From positions 19,526,848 to 19,590,847 of the forward strand of contig NC_045141.1 of the NCBI RefSeq assembly GCF_008831285.2: 64,000 bases of DNA. The letters are read 5' to 3'. The DNA is from Nymphaea colorata. Its lineage: Eukaryota > Streptophyta > Magnoliopsida > Nymphaeales > Nymphaeaceae. Of this stretch, positions 49,201-60,400 are shown piece by piece; the first letter of the stretch is position 1, and every line of letters begins with the position of its first letter. The notes beneath the pieces are model-generated. The model saw only the letters and a program-made list of their open reading frames with translations, made no database searches and was not told the origin of the DNA. The translations under genes were made by a program, and so were the position numbers.

Positions 49201-50220
49201 GCCACCTCTGTTAGATCATCTGGTAAATGGAATGTCTCTCTTATCTCCTCGGGTGTCTTTCCTTCAATCATCCGAGCAAGTGCACGGCTAGTCAAGTCAA
49301 CCAAAGGCTTCAACTGAAGGCTATCAGCTGCAGATGTCAGCTCACATAAACGCTTTGTGTCCATGCGGATGAATTTTTCATCAAATGATTTCCGTTCCTA
49401 CAGACAGCAAGATGTATCCTTAAGGGTCGATGTTCTAAAGCATATGCAGCATCAGAAAGCTCCTCGAGATGCACAGGTACGAGCAGGAAGAGTAAAGAAA
49501 GAGCCACAGGAGGACACAGGTAATTCAAACCTTGTTTGAGCGCCCAGGAACTTGATGGAACCGACAGTAATCAAGTATCAAGCTGAGGATGGCAGGATTG
49601 ACCCGAGGAGGGAGTGTAATTGCGAAGTTTTTGCTCGAGCCCATACCTGTTTGAACTATTTCTCGACATATCATGGGACAAAACATTGCAACCTCTTCCT
49701 CGACTTGCTGAATTGATCCATCGGCTGTTTGCAGCCAGATAAATGACTTCATAGACTGCCAACGTATAGTTGAAAAAGAAAAACATTTGTAAAATTACAG
49801 ACTGCACTATTGAATTCCTAAATACAGTCTATGACATGACCAATTATTACAATTATTATACACATCCAACCAAAAAAAACCTAGATTGCGACAGAGGAAA
49901 CGATTGGGTAATAAAATTCCATTCCCCTTCACAATTCACTAACCGCCACACTCACAAACCGATGCCGAAGTTTTCCTCCATCCCCCCCCCCATGCTTAAA
50001 TAGTCATGAACTTCTCACAAAGAATAATTTCATATGTGACTTACGGGCCCAAAGATCAAAAATTAGATAGCATTAACACAACAATAAAAGCAAAAAAATC
50101 AAACCCTAGTGCATTATGACGGCACCCAATGAAAGTTTAACAAAAATCAAAAAAGAAACTTGGAGGGATAGGACGAGCACATACCTCTGGTTTAATGATC
50201 GCCATACTAGTTTCCGACAT
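35835..50220 (-). CDS. SKP1-like protein, ASK20/ASK21 type
   Basis: Minus-strand exons with matching phases: 50220..50185, 49755..49531, 49397..49206, 49120..49010, 47993..47918, 44640..44549, 43278..43103, 37914..37781 and, tentatively, 35851..35835 (LNRT and TAA). The total is about 352 aa, close to Arabidopsis ASK20/21 as I recall them. The N-terminal half is the SKP1 fold: KSFIWLQTADGSIQQVEEEV is the POZ-like start and DLTSRALARMIEGKTPEEIR the Skp1 dimerisation/F-box-binding helices. The usual Skp1 C-terminus is replaced by a basic, Lys-rich segment (AKQKKKNRRKKELPK), an acidic segment and EVEDFARRLNSGWPER, as in the ASK20/21 subgroup. Expected role: adaptor in SCF-type ubiquitin ligases, possibly nuclear given the basic run. 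Introns are very long (5.2, 3.3, 1.9 and 1.3 kb). The last exon is the least certain. Confidence 0.9.
36333..36407 (-). other. Candidate 75-bp cassette exon in the last intron of the SKP1-like gene
   Basis: On the minus strand a TTTTTAG acceptor and a GACC/GTAAGT donor enclose exactly 75 bp. Entered in phase 1, as the previous exon requires, it is open and leaves in phase 1. It would add 25 hydrophobic, Cys-containing residues (AMVFIFACLFSRYAYPWCCY in the middle) before the terminal exon. No transcript evidence is available. Confidence 0.35.
38081..38800. repeat. Composite inverted/direct repeat in intron 7 of the SKP1-like gene
   Basis: Two related blocks start TGTAATAGCC (38081) and TGTAACAACC (38283), about 202 bp apart, and share CACACC and GGTTTG landmarks. 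A third copy is inverted and ends GTTGTTACA at 38800. Inside the inverted copy a 94-bp unit is repeated (38532 and 38626: GGAGTGTAAAAGTTTAGTC, GGAGTGTGAAAGTTTAGTC). The TGTAACA start would suit the LTR of a TRIM-like element; that class call is a guess. Confidence 0.5.
40242..40266. repeat. Perfect 10-bp hairpin within a MITE-like segment
   Basis: GGAGGCAAAA, a 5-bp loop CACCA, then TTTTGCCTCC. It lies in an intron segment starting GGCTGTGTTTGGATGCATGC and is followed within 60 bp by a second GTTTGGATG. Such GTTTGGAT-rich ends are common in plant MITEs, but I could not find both ends of an element. Confidence 0.4.
42022..42308. mobile_element. Foldback (MITE-like) element B, flanked by AT repeats
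   Basis: The left arm from about 42070 (AAAGTCACCAGCCATCTAAC) pairs with the right arm ending near 42255 (minus-strand GAGTCACCCAACTATCTAAT). Both arms continue through a GTCCATC...GATGGA block and a GAGAGAAAC/AAGAGAAAAAC block, about 85 bp each. AT-rich microsatellites lie outside both ends (about 42029 and 42288-42305). Intronic in the SKP1-like gene. Confidence 0.6.
46138..46212. repeat. (CT)n(GT)n compound microsatellite
   Basis: CT run at 46138-46187 followed directly by a TG run to 46212, in an intron of the SKP1-like gene. ORFs across it (LSLSLS, CVCVCV) are artefacts. Confidence 0.95.
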
Positions 50221-52586
50221 CCAGTGCTAATCCCTGAGAGCATATAACGCCACCGAACGCGGGTATCAGAAGGCCAATCTCCAAAACGCCAGCGAGATCA
50301 ACTATTCCTACTACCAACCATGTCAAGATGATACCAACTAACTGAACCCATCCTTCCGACCGCGGGCGAGAAGAAGGAAAGTTCAACCAGAACGGCGTTG
50401 CCAAGGTATATCCAAAAGCAAAAGAAGAAAAGGCCCGCGTAGATCGAATCACTGTCACCGAGCTTAGAATTAATCAAGACCTCCACAGCAAACACCGCCC
50501 CGTTGCTGTAGAGAATGACCCGACCACCATCATCGAAAATACGAACAAGCAAATCACCAGCACACAAAGTAAAATGTCAGGAAGACAAATGGAGCCGGGA
50601 AGAAAAATTAGAAGCGGTAAAGTATAAAAAAAAAGAAAAAAAGAGGGAACCAAGAATCAGTACCACCAACATAAAATAAATCCACCCTCCCTCTCCTAAA
50701 AAAACGCTGAACCATAAAACAAGCAGATGGAACTCTCCAGGAACCACCAACCAAGACGCTGTCGGCGACGCCCACCACCCGAAAGGCCCAACAAAATGGG
50801 AACAAATAAAAGGTTGTCTCCCCTCGGAAAAGTTCTCTGCCAGGTGAAGCCGTGAAGACGATGTGGGGATTCGTGGGAAAGAGGCAATAGAGTCTCGACA
50901 CAAGATTCAACTGGTACCTGGGAACGAACAGGAAGCGTCCTTTGAAATTCGGAGGTAGTTTTCGCGCCGATAATGTGAGAGAGAGAGAGGATAACGAAAA
51001 GTGGAAGAACAGAAAGTTTTTGTCGTGTAAATGTGTTGGGGGAGTGGGGAGGGAAGGGGAGAAATTAGGGCTGCCTTTTAAACTCTGTCTGGTCGTTCTT
51101 TCATCCTTTTTTTTCTTTGAAGCGTTTAACTAATTAGTCTAATTATAGTCCGAGTGCGTGTCATCGTCGTCGCCATGCTACGGTTGTGTGAAGAGAAGCC
51201 AATATCTCTCTCTCTTTATATATATCTCTCTCTCTCTCTCTCTCTCCCCACAGTCGCTCTCTTTCTACCCATTCTCTCTCTCTTACCACCTTTTATTTTC
51301 CTTTTTCTTATTTTCCTTTCCAAATGCACTCTGGCTCATCGTTTGGAGATCTCCACGTCCCATTTGCGGCGGACCCATCTCTTCCTTACAGTGGGATTCA
51401 TCTGGACGGCGCTGCCCAGAGTTCTTCTCCATGCCATGCCTGCCTGATCCAAGCTTGGTGTCAGCTTGTGGGTACTCAATTCTTCTCAACCTTTCCTTCA
51501 ACCAGTGGTTTTGAGTTCCATGTGCGTTTTCATCTACAGTAGAGAGGAGAATGTCATGTTACGATGCTGATTCTCCTGCAAAAGCTTTTAATTTCTTGTC
51601 ATGCCGTAATGGGTTTGGGTCTGGGTTACATAACCCAGTTATGGGTGTGCAATTTAGAAAAATGTAGATACGGATATATAGAAAAATATATATAAATACA
51701 AACAAATAAATAAACAAATGTATATATATATATATACACACGCACATAAATCCCACAAAGATTCAAACAGTTTGTGAAAAAACATTGTTTGATGTGTTTT
51801 ACATCGGTTTTCATATGCATATATAAAAGCCTACAAAAATTCGCGCATTTTTCATACAAAATGGTTTGGTATATTTTTGGATCGAGTTTAGCATTTTTCA
51901 TCCAAATTTTAGTTTGGTAAGGTGAGGTTTGTTTGGACGGGAGATCGTGATATTGATATTTGTTGCGAGCAAGTCATGGTTATCATAGTAGTAGTGTTAA
52001 AAACCGCTGGGCTTTGTAGTTTTGATCCAACTTTTGGGAAGTCACATGTTCGTGGTGTTGGTCAGTTTGTTGGGGAAGTCGAAATGACTCCTGAAACGTA
52101 GTTAATTATCACTCGAGCAGCAATTTCAGGCAACAACAGTATTCATAAAATGTGTTACCTAGTGACAAGAAAAGGATGTGCGTATCTTTTAAAGGCACAG
52201 TTGCTAAACAAGGTGAAAAAAAAAATTAAGGTTTCTTTGAGCTTTGGTCATCTATTTTTCATCTTGCATGCAAGATTCATTGGAATCTGGTTTATATCTT
52301 GTGGCAACACCAGTTGGTAACTTAAATGATATTATGTAGTTGCATGGATGTTACCTTCATAGTTTGGTGATATAATTTTGACAATGTTGATTAAGATGAC
52401 TGAGATGGTAAGTTATTCGATTCGCTACTAAAATAGGATTGTTTCTCGTTTGTGCACCTGATGTTTTTAACATGTGTTATTTAAAATTGAAATGAATGTT
52501 AAGATGCAACGGGAATAGGCTTGCCGAACCTTAGTTATACCATTATTCATTTTTCAGATCGTGAATTTTTTTTTTCCTACAAGTAT

Positions 52587-52745
52587 CCTCAAAAACTCTG
52601 GTTTTGTCATCCAAACAAAAACTAGGTTTTGAAAAGTGAAAACTTGGCTTTTGCCTTATCTAAACAGACTAATCAGGTTTTGAAAACTCGTTAAAAAACC
52701 AAGTTTTAGCAAAACCAAGTTTTGCCAAAACTAAGTTTTTGAGGG
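52587..52745. mobile_element. MITE-like element with CCTCAAAAACT inverted ends
   Basis: The left end CCTCAAAAACTCTGGTTTTG is mirrored by the right end, which reads CCTCAAAAACTTAGTTTTG on the minus strand. Between them AACCAAGTTTT-type subrepeats recur in both orientations. About 159 bp, non-coding. Confidence 0.55.
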
Positions 52746-53486
52746 TGTCATTCAAATGCCACCTAACGGGCTTATCTGTTTAGCTCGGAAAGCAACGGAA
52801 AGATGATGGAGCTGTCGAGATCCTATGCCAACTTCAAGAGTTCCTCGCCGGTGTCTACTACAAGTGGTGCCATAGGGCTCTACCTCCAAAGAAATTATTA
52901 GTCTTACAACGTTTTCTTTTTTCTTTTTCAGGATCAAGACCTCCAAGGACTGCTTGTCCCTGCCTACTCAGGGCTTTGTCGGTGCATTCAAAGTTGCAAA
53001 TGCTTTGTGCGAAGCACTCTTTGTTAGCTCTGCGAGTGTTTTGTATAGATATGCATGAAGGGGTGTGTTTGTTTGCGAGAATGAAATGCCAGGTGATTTG
53101 AGGTCATTGGGAATCTTATATTTGAGGATTCAAAGGAAAAAACACCATCCTATCCAACTTTGAATCTGAACTTTTGACCATAGAGGATCTCAATTTTTTT
53201 TTTTTTTACATGGAAGTGAATTTTGGTGTTTGATTGCTCTAGGAGTCCCACACACAAGGGATTCCAGGTCCAATGCTGTCAAGCATACATCAATAACGTG
53301 ATTCCGAAAGGAATGGTGTGGACATTGTCTAAAGCCAACTACCAGAAATGGGAAAAATGATTGAGGTGCAATCGGATAACGAGAATGACAATTTATAACG
53401 GTTATCTATGACACATGCTTATAGCCATTGGCGATACTATTACGAGTGCATTCATAGGTACTTCCGAACTTAAAAATACTCTCAAT

Positions 53487-53660
53487 AGTGTGACCAACGC
53501 ACTATCATTTATAAGTTTCTGCAAATAGCCACGGTTCCACTATATATAGAATCCACTATATGCTTAAAACTATTGTTTAGTGTGACCAAGGCACTGTCAT
53601 TTGTAAGTTTCAGCAAATAGCCACGGTTCCACTATATGCTTAAAACTATGGTTTATACGA
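53487..53660. repeat. 92-bp direct repeat, two copies
   Basis: AGTGTGACCAACGCACT at 53487 and AGTGTGACCAAGGCACT at 53579 begin copies that share AAATAGCCACGGTTCCACTA and end near TTAAAACTAT. No coding capacity. Confidence 0.8.
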
Positions 53661-54346
53661 TTCTCAGCCTCTTGCCTGCCATCATCGTGTGACCAAGGTG
53701 CATCAATGCTACACGTAACCTTTAAACCAGAACAAACCAAGTTTCTAAAACAACAATATGGATTCTTGTGTCATTCTAACTGTACTTATCATATTGTTTA
53801 CTAATTTATAGAAGCTTTTAAATTAAACAGAAAATGCAAGAAGAATCCGTAACACTGTAAGATCTCGAACCTGTTGAAGCGTAAACTGTTAGGAAGTTCA
53901 GTGTTAGAGAAGTTGTGGATGGAAGAAAGTGAGGGTGTCAGTGGGATGTTTTTGTGCGTTTGATGCTTTAACACCCATGCCAAATTATGGTTAAATTTGA
54001 TGGAGCAACAGCCTGAGAACTAACGGTTAAATGTATTTTTTATAAGCATATTACAAACTTTAAAAAAAAGGTTTGGTTCTTTCGGTGCTAAAAGAATCAT
54101 TACAGGAAAAATGACAGTGAAGTTCTTTTTTGGGGAGTGCTGAGAAGATTATTAGCGCGGTGATAGAGTGGTCCGTGACGTCCGTCCCCGTTACCCCGGA
54201 AGGGAGCCATTATTACTCGACAGTATCCTCCTGACGTGTAACCCGCTTTGGTCCTTCTGGTGAGGCAAGGAAGCAAAAAGTAAAGAAACTTTCCTTTTCT
54301 GTCACACATAAAATCATATGGTCCGAGGAAGGCGAACGGCACAGAG

Positions 54347-54463
54347 AGGATTTTGTTGCAAAGATAGGACAGGTTGTTCATCGGATAGGATTTTGTTGCA
54401 AAGATAGGACAGGTTGTTCATCGGATAGGATTTTGTTGCAAAGATAGGACAGGTTGTTCATCG
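54347..54463. repeat. 40-bp tandem repeat (about 2.9 copies) upstream of the SDR start codon
   Basis: The unit begins AGGATTTTGTTGCAAAGATA and repeats exactly at 54347, 54387 and 54427, the last copy diverging at its end (TCGCAT instead of TCGGAT). It ends 34 bp before the ATG, so it lies in the 5' UTR or core promoter. Identity between copies is essentially complete, which implies a recent expansion. Confidence 0.9.
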
Positions 54464-54496
54464 CATGTCTGATTGTTAGAGACGGCAAGGTGAAAG

Positions 54497-57400
54497 ATGG
54501 TTTGGTTTTTGGGTTGGAAGGGGCCTTCTGGGTTCTCTGCACGTTCGACAGCCGAGGAAGTTACGCATGGTCTAGATGGGAGTGGTCTCTTTGCTATTGT
54601 GACAGGTGGGTGCCCATCTCTTTGTGCTTTTGTTTCACCCTTGCTGGTGTTTTGAGTTTGGTTTAGAGGAACTAAGGTGGTGATCGTGATTTTTGTGGTC
54701 ATGAGCCCCTCATTATCACTGTCTCTCTAGAAAAATCAACAAACCTGATACGGCCTCGAATTTGAATCATTTTTTTCAGTTTACTTCACCATTACCCCAA
54801 GTAGCGACCTGTATTTGGTATTTGTTTGTATACTTGATTTTAACAGTAGAGAGGGTCGGATTTCCTGCTCATACTTTGAGGTTGTCAACTTAGGTCTGGC
54901 AGGTCGAAGTATTACTTGTGCCAGATCAGTCTTTGCTTCATTTTCGTATTTTTCTGTTTAGGTACCATCCTATACATTTTTTGACGAGAGAAAGTGTTAG
55001 ATATGAAGAACTTTGAATATGGCCCCGTGGTGGATATTGCTTTTTCTCCTATCACATATTTAGTTCTATTAATGTTGCATTTCCCTCAAGTCTGAATATA
55101 TCGACAGTTTATGGATGGTGTCGAATGACCTGAAACAGTGGTCGATAGTAGATACTTCCTTTCCACTTTCGCTCACTTAGGAACTTTCTACTGGAACACT
55201 TCTATCACTTGTAGATGAACTTGGTAGCCTATGAATATCAAACGTAATGTACGAAAACCCGTTTTTGGTAGAAGGATATATATATTAGGGGCGATAATAT
55301 CTACCAGAAGCCACAATTAGGCGAGAGAGGAATTCAATAACCTGACATGGTCATGCTACGACGTGTATGTTGAAACTTGAACGTATATAAAATAACTTCA
55401 GAATTCTTTTTGGTGAAGTTAGTGAATATACCTCTAGTTTCATGTGAAGGTAGGATGTAGCCTTGAAATGGAGGTTATTTTCCACTTGTTTGAACAAATC
55501 ATGTTTAAAATTTTCAGTAGGAGGCGTTTACAATATGTAAATGTGCTTTGGTTTCTGGGAATGATAGACAACTGCTTCCTGGTGGAGTGGTTTAGGACAG
55601 CAGTAGCGATAGGAAGCTCCATCCAGATCCGGTAAGGGAATGAAAACAACCATTGGTGTCATAAATGGTTACAAGGAAATGTGCACGAACTATCCCTAGG
55701 CCAAACAACCGTCACTCTGTAACCTTAGTTTGAAATTTTGAATTATTGGACATGGTTGTCAATCATGATACGGATGGCCAACAACACAAGTATCTACGAG
55801 CCGAAACCTCTGGTTTTCATGAAACAAGTATAAAAGAAAATAAGGACAAAACGTGAGTTACAACAAGCAAATGATAGGAAGCCAAGAAAAAAAATCTTTT
55901 GCGTTACAAGGTAACGCCTTCTCCATTGGACATAGATGTACCATCAAAATTAGAGGCAAAATATCTTGTTTGACACACATTTCTGGCAGTTATTTTATCC
56001 AATAATTGTATTTCAAATTTCCTGAGCAAGTTCAAATGCAAGCCAGTTGTCAAATTCTAGTGTTATTGGTGTGCTCCAATTGGCCCCTATGCAGCCCATT
56101 CTGGTTTTGTATTTGCAGGTGCATCAAGTGGCATTGGTACTGAAACAGCTCGAGTTCTTGCTTTGAGAGGTGTACATGTATTTATGGCAGTCAGGAACGT
56201 GAATGCTGGTAGAGATGTTAAAGACGCAATCATCAAGGACAACCCAACTGCTAAAGTTGATGTCATGGAGCTAGACCTTACCTCCAAGACATCTATAAAG
56301 AAGTTTGCATCTGAATATTGTTCACTCAATCTTCCATTGAATATTCTCATGTACACAGCAATACTTTTTATGTATAGTTTTATTTTTCATATAGAAATAT
56401 TGAACTTTATAATTCTATCACTTATTTAGTGCATGGATGAAGTAACAATGCAGGAGTTATGGCGACTCCGTTTATTCTCTCCCAGGATGGAATTGAACTG
56501 CAGTTTGCAACAAATCATATAGGTATGTCTTGCTTATAAGACTCCAATACAAAAGAAATGGTGTCAGCCTTTCTTGAGGGTGTGCTTAGGGTGCGACGTA
56601 CGTTATTGCATTGTGACAAATAAGTTATGGCTTAAACTATCTTTAAGGACATTTTGTACTGGTTTTTGTGTTTGTTATGATGGAGCATATGTATTATAAT
56701 ATGCTTAAACTTAAAATTTATAAAATGCTAATTCTGATTCAAACAATGTCTTCACAGTTGTTTGACATTTTTTTGATGGTGCCATGGTGGTTATCATAAT
56801 TATCTATATCGTATAGCACTCAATTCAAGGTGCATGGGATAAAGGAAGCACTTGATTTTATTTTGTATTTCCCACCATTACGTCTTTTGCATCACTTCTA
56901 TGCCGTGAAATAGGAAAAGTGTGGGTACCGTTTGCTAAGTGAGAATCTAGCTAAGTGGCTTTTATGTGCTCTTTCCAGGCCATTTCCTTTTGACAGATCT
57001 TTTGTTGGAGAAAATGAAAAATACAGCTCGTGAAAGTAATATAGAAGGAAGGATTGTCAATGTTTCTTCTGAGGCACACAAATTTGCCTACAAAGAGGGG
57101 ATTCGATTTGACAAAATAAATGACAAATCAGGGTAAGTTCTGACATTTGTATATTTTGGTTGATTTCTACCAATTGGTGCTGCTTCTTTCGACAGAGTTA
57201 ATTGTCCCAATAACCAAGAGAACATAGTCCAGTTGATATATGACTATATAAAATTTGGATGATCCTTTCATTGATTTCTCATGGACTTTTAGAAGAAGAA
57301 AGTGATCAAAGTTTTCTCTCATTTGGTTTCTTTTTCCCTAATGCTTTTAAATATGTAGGTACGGAAGCTTTGGTGCATATGGTCAATCAAAGCTGGCAAA

Positions 57401-60400
57401 TATATTGCACGCGAATGAGCTTTCTAGGCATCTAAAGGTGTTTGCTCCTCAAGTGTGTCATGCAATGAAGACAATAAAAACTTCGTTGTTGAACTTATTG
57501 TCTTTTTTATTTTATTTTTTACAAATGCATGTGGAATCTTTTAGGTCTCAACTTGTGATATAAAGTAAAAGCATTAGTTCCTCGTATTGTTGCAAATAGA
57601 GTGAAAGGTTAGAAGTTACTGAAATTTGGACGGTAGGTTGGCATAAAATCAACAATCTATCTTGCCTGTCACTCAGGCAACAAAAGAAAAAAAAAATGAT
57701 TTAGTGCCTCTGGAAGGTATTTTAGTGATACTTTCTGACAGAATAAGCTCTTGAATGTTCTGACACGTGGCGAACTGTGTGTCAATTAAGATAATAACTC
57801 TGAGTGTTGAGGTTAGTACTGGTTCTAGGTGGACACGTCTCATGAGCATTTCGTAGGAATTTTTCCTCCCAAGATTATGTTAGGTCCTCCCAGTATTTTG
57901 CAGTACAAAAACTGACTACAATGCAAATATCATGGTTGGAGTATGATTTGTGATGCTTAAACCCTTTAGTATATCAGATTCATTTTTATGTTAAAGGTTG
58001 AGAAATGCCCGAACCAGTGTCTGTTTTGCAGTATAAATTATCCTTATGAGCATTATTTGAGAGGAATGACTCATGGTGTCAGTGTGAAGTAAGTACCTCT
58101 TGTAATGAAATGAAGGAGTCTTAAGAGGAAAGAACGGTCTATTGTTATGAATTGGGACTGTTATGAAAGGAGATAATCTGTAAATTGCTGATGGATGGAT
58201 CGTTAGAAAGACAAGTATCCTAATAGATTTCCTTGTCTGCCGCTTAAGCAACTGATGTTTATAAAATCTCCTAAATTGTCTAGAAAGCTAATTCTAAATT
58301 TTTTGCTTTCTGTTGTTGAAGAGATTTATGCATCATGTTGAACCTTAAAATGTCATTCAATTTATTAATCCATGCCACATATGGCATTATGGGCAAGAGC
58401 AAGAGGGCACAGAAACGTATGGGACTTTAACTGAACTTTGCTGCATTGCAAAAATCCTTGTTTTGAGGGCATTGGCCACATGAATTTGATGAGAACTAGT
58501 TGAACTTTGTGAAAATATAAAATTCATGACATCCATGTGTGATTATTGACTCTGATAAGGAAATATACACGAGTACTTGTTGATTCATTAGTCCAATTAC
58601 TAGATTTGCCATAAAATATTTAACAATGAAAAAACAAAACTGCAATGAACTGAAATTATGGTTGTTGTAGTTATCAGTGTTAGTCCTTTATGAACATTAA
58701 AATTTGCAAAATCTTCGGTTGAAGTGCTTAATTAGGCGATCTCTAATTGGTGATAGACAAGGAAGGACATGGAGGCGTGCATATATGGTATGCTAAATAT
58801 AGATATGACAACAATATTAATCAATTTTATGCTGAAACAGACTATAATTCCGAATTGAGATACTGCCCATAATCATTCAAAAGGAACAAAGTGATGAACA
58901 AGAGACTGCTAGAGAAGTTAGCCCGTACTCATCAAATGGATTGTCATACTTTAATATATAAATCACGTACTTGTAATATATCAAACAAATCAGATCCATG
59001 ATAGTGCTTTCTAAAACATGGGAAGACTCGTAGCAGTAGAAAATCAAACTATGATATGTTGAAAAGGAAGAGTCCAACAACAGACTGATAGAAAAGTTAG
59101 CCCCCTTTTATCAAGTGCAGTAGCATATTTATAATATCTAAAACATGACAGATCCATGGTAATGATTTCTAAAAACACGGGAAAACTTGCAGCAGTAAAA
59201 AGTCAACCATGACATGTTGAAAAGGAATTGAGGGGTGAACAAGAGGCTGCTAGAAAAGTTATATTGTGTGCGATATCATACTTATAATATATAAAGCAAA
59301 TCAAATCCATAATGGTGCTTTCTGAAACACAGGAAGAATTACAGCTATATAAAACAAACAATGATAATGTTATCTGAAGCACAGGAAGACTTGTAACAGA
59401 ATAAAATCGAACCATGTTCAAAATATAACGTTTACAAATAATATCCTTCTAGATGTAGCATTTTCAGACTTTCACTAACCCTAAAATGATTTCAGTAGAC
59501 ATAACATGGCCGGTGGAAGACTAAGTAAAACTTTTGGAGTCAGAAAGAAGTTAATAAATTGTTTCAATTTCCAAAAACACATTCTATGCCCTACAAAACA
59601 ATATCTGCTTTCTACAGATAGCTTGGAACTGAATCAGGTCATTGTTGGTTATCAGATCCTTTTCTCTTCTTATTTCCCAATGTTCATATTTCTTGATTAT
59701 CCCAGAAACAGCCAAAAAGAAAATCGACTCTGCTCTTTTGCTTGTTTCCTGAACTGTCGTTGCTTGGTCTTAAATTGGAAAAGAGAGAATTCAAGTGCTT
59801 GAAGCATTTTTATCTAGTCTCTTGTCCTTCATGTGAAATAGCATATCACTTTATCTTGTCGTATCTTAGTTGTCAATCAATACCTGAGAAGTGTAACTTG
59901 ATGGTGGTAATATCCCAAGATCTCTCATCCACAAGAATATTTGTTCATGTTTTCTTATTTGGATTGGTCTTCACGACAGAACTTTCAACTAGTTCTCCTT
60001 GTTTGAAACAGGAAGAAGGGGTGCAGATAACTGTTAATTCACTACATCCTGGATCAATTGCCACCAACCTTTTGCGGTACCATAGTATTGTGAACAGTGA
60101 GTTTTCTGCTACTAATATTTGTTCAGTTAGTATGCTTATCATGTGGTAAAACAGGAGAAGGTACATCTCACCAAGCATGATATTTTCTGTGCCTCTACTC
60201 ATTGTTTCCTTTGCAAATAGTTGTTAATATTTTGAGAAAATTACCCCTTACCCCTAAACCTGCAGGGAATGGGGCTTAAAATGATACCTTGGGCTGGAAA
60301 AGCCCCTGTGGGTGGTTAATCACTAATGCTATTGATCGAGAAACTTAAAAATGAGTGTTCAATGTAATGTAGCACACGATAAAAGTATGGGACAACTGTT

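Larger units (their letters stand above)
50221..54496. other. Divergent intergenic region between the SKP1-like and SDR genes
   Basis: The left part (50221 to about 50960) should be 5' UTR and promoter of the minus-strand SKP1-like gene. A minus-strand CCCAG/GTACCAG near 50920 could be the donor of a 5' UTR intron. CT runs lie at 51.2 kb. The rest holds a MITE-like element (52587), an open but unnamed stretch (52784-53100), a 92-bp direct repeat (53487) and a 40-bp tandem repeat (54347). No gene is supported. Confidence 0.55.

Noticed and set aside
52784-53100. Open frame after a TGTTTAG with a protein-like start (AVEILCQLQEFLAGVYYKWC)
   Set aside because: No donor, no start codon, no family I recognise, and the later part looks random; kept only as a remark.
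54454-54666. 70-codon ORF overlapping SDR exon 1
   Set aside because: Wrong frame; the frame starting at 54497 carries the SDR N-terminus and the correct splice phase.
56362-56460. A U12-type AT-AC intron to rescue the SDR exon 2 donor
   Set aside because: The sequence ATACTTTT does not fit the U12 donor consensus ATATCCTT, and the intron ends in a normal CAG.
58879-59420. CRISPR-like array
   Set aside because: Only three long diverged units in a plant intron; this is an ordinary tandem repeat.
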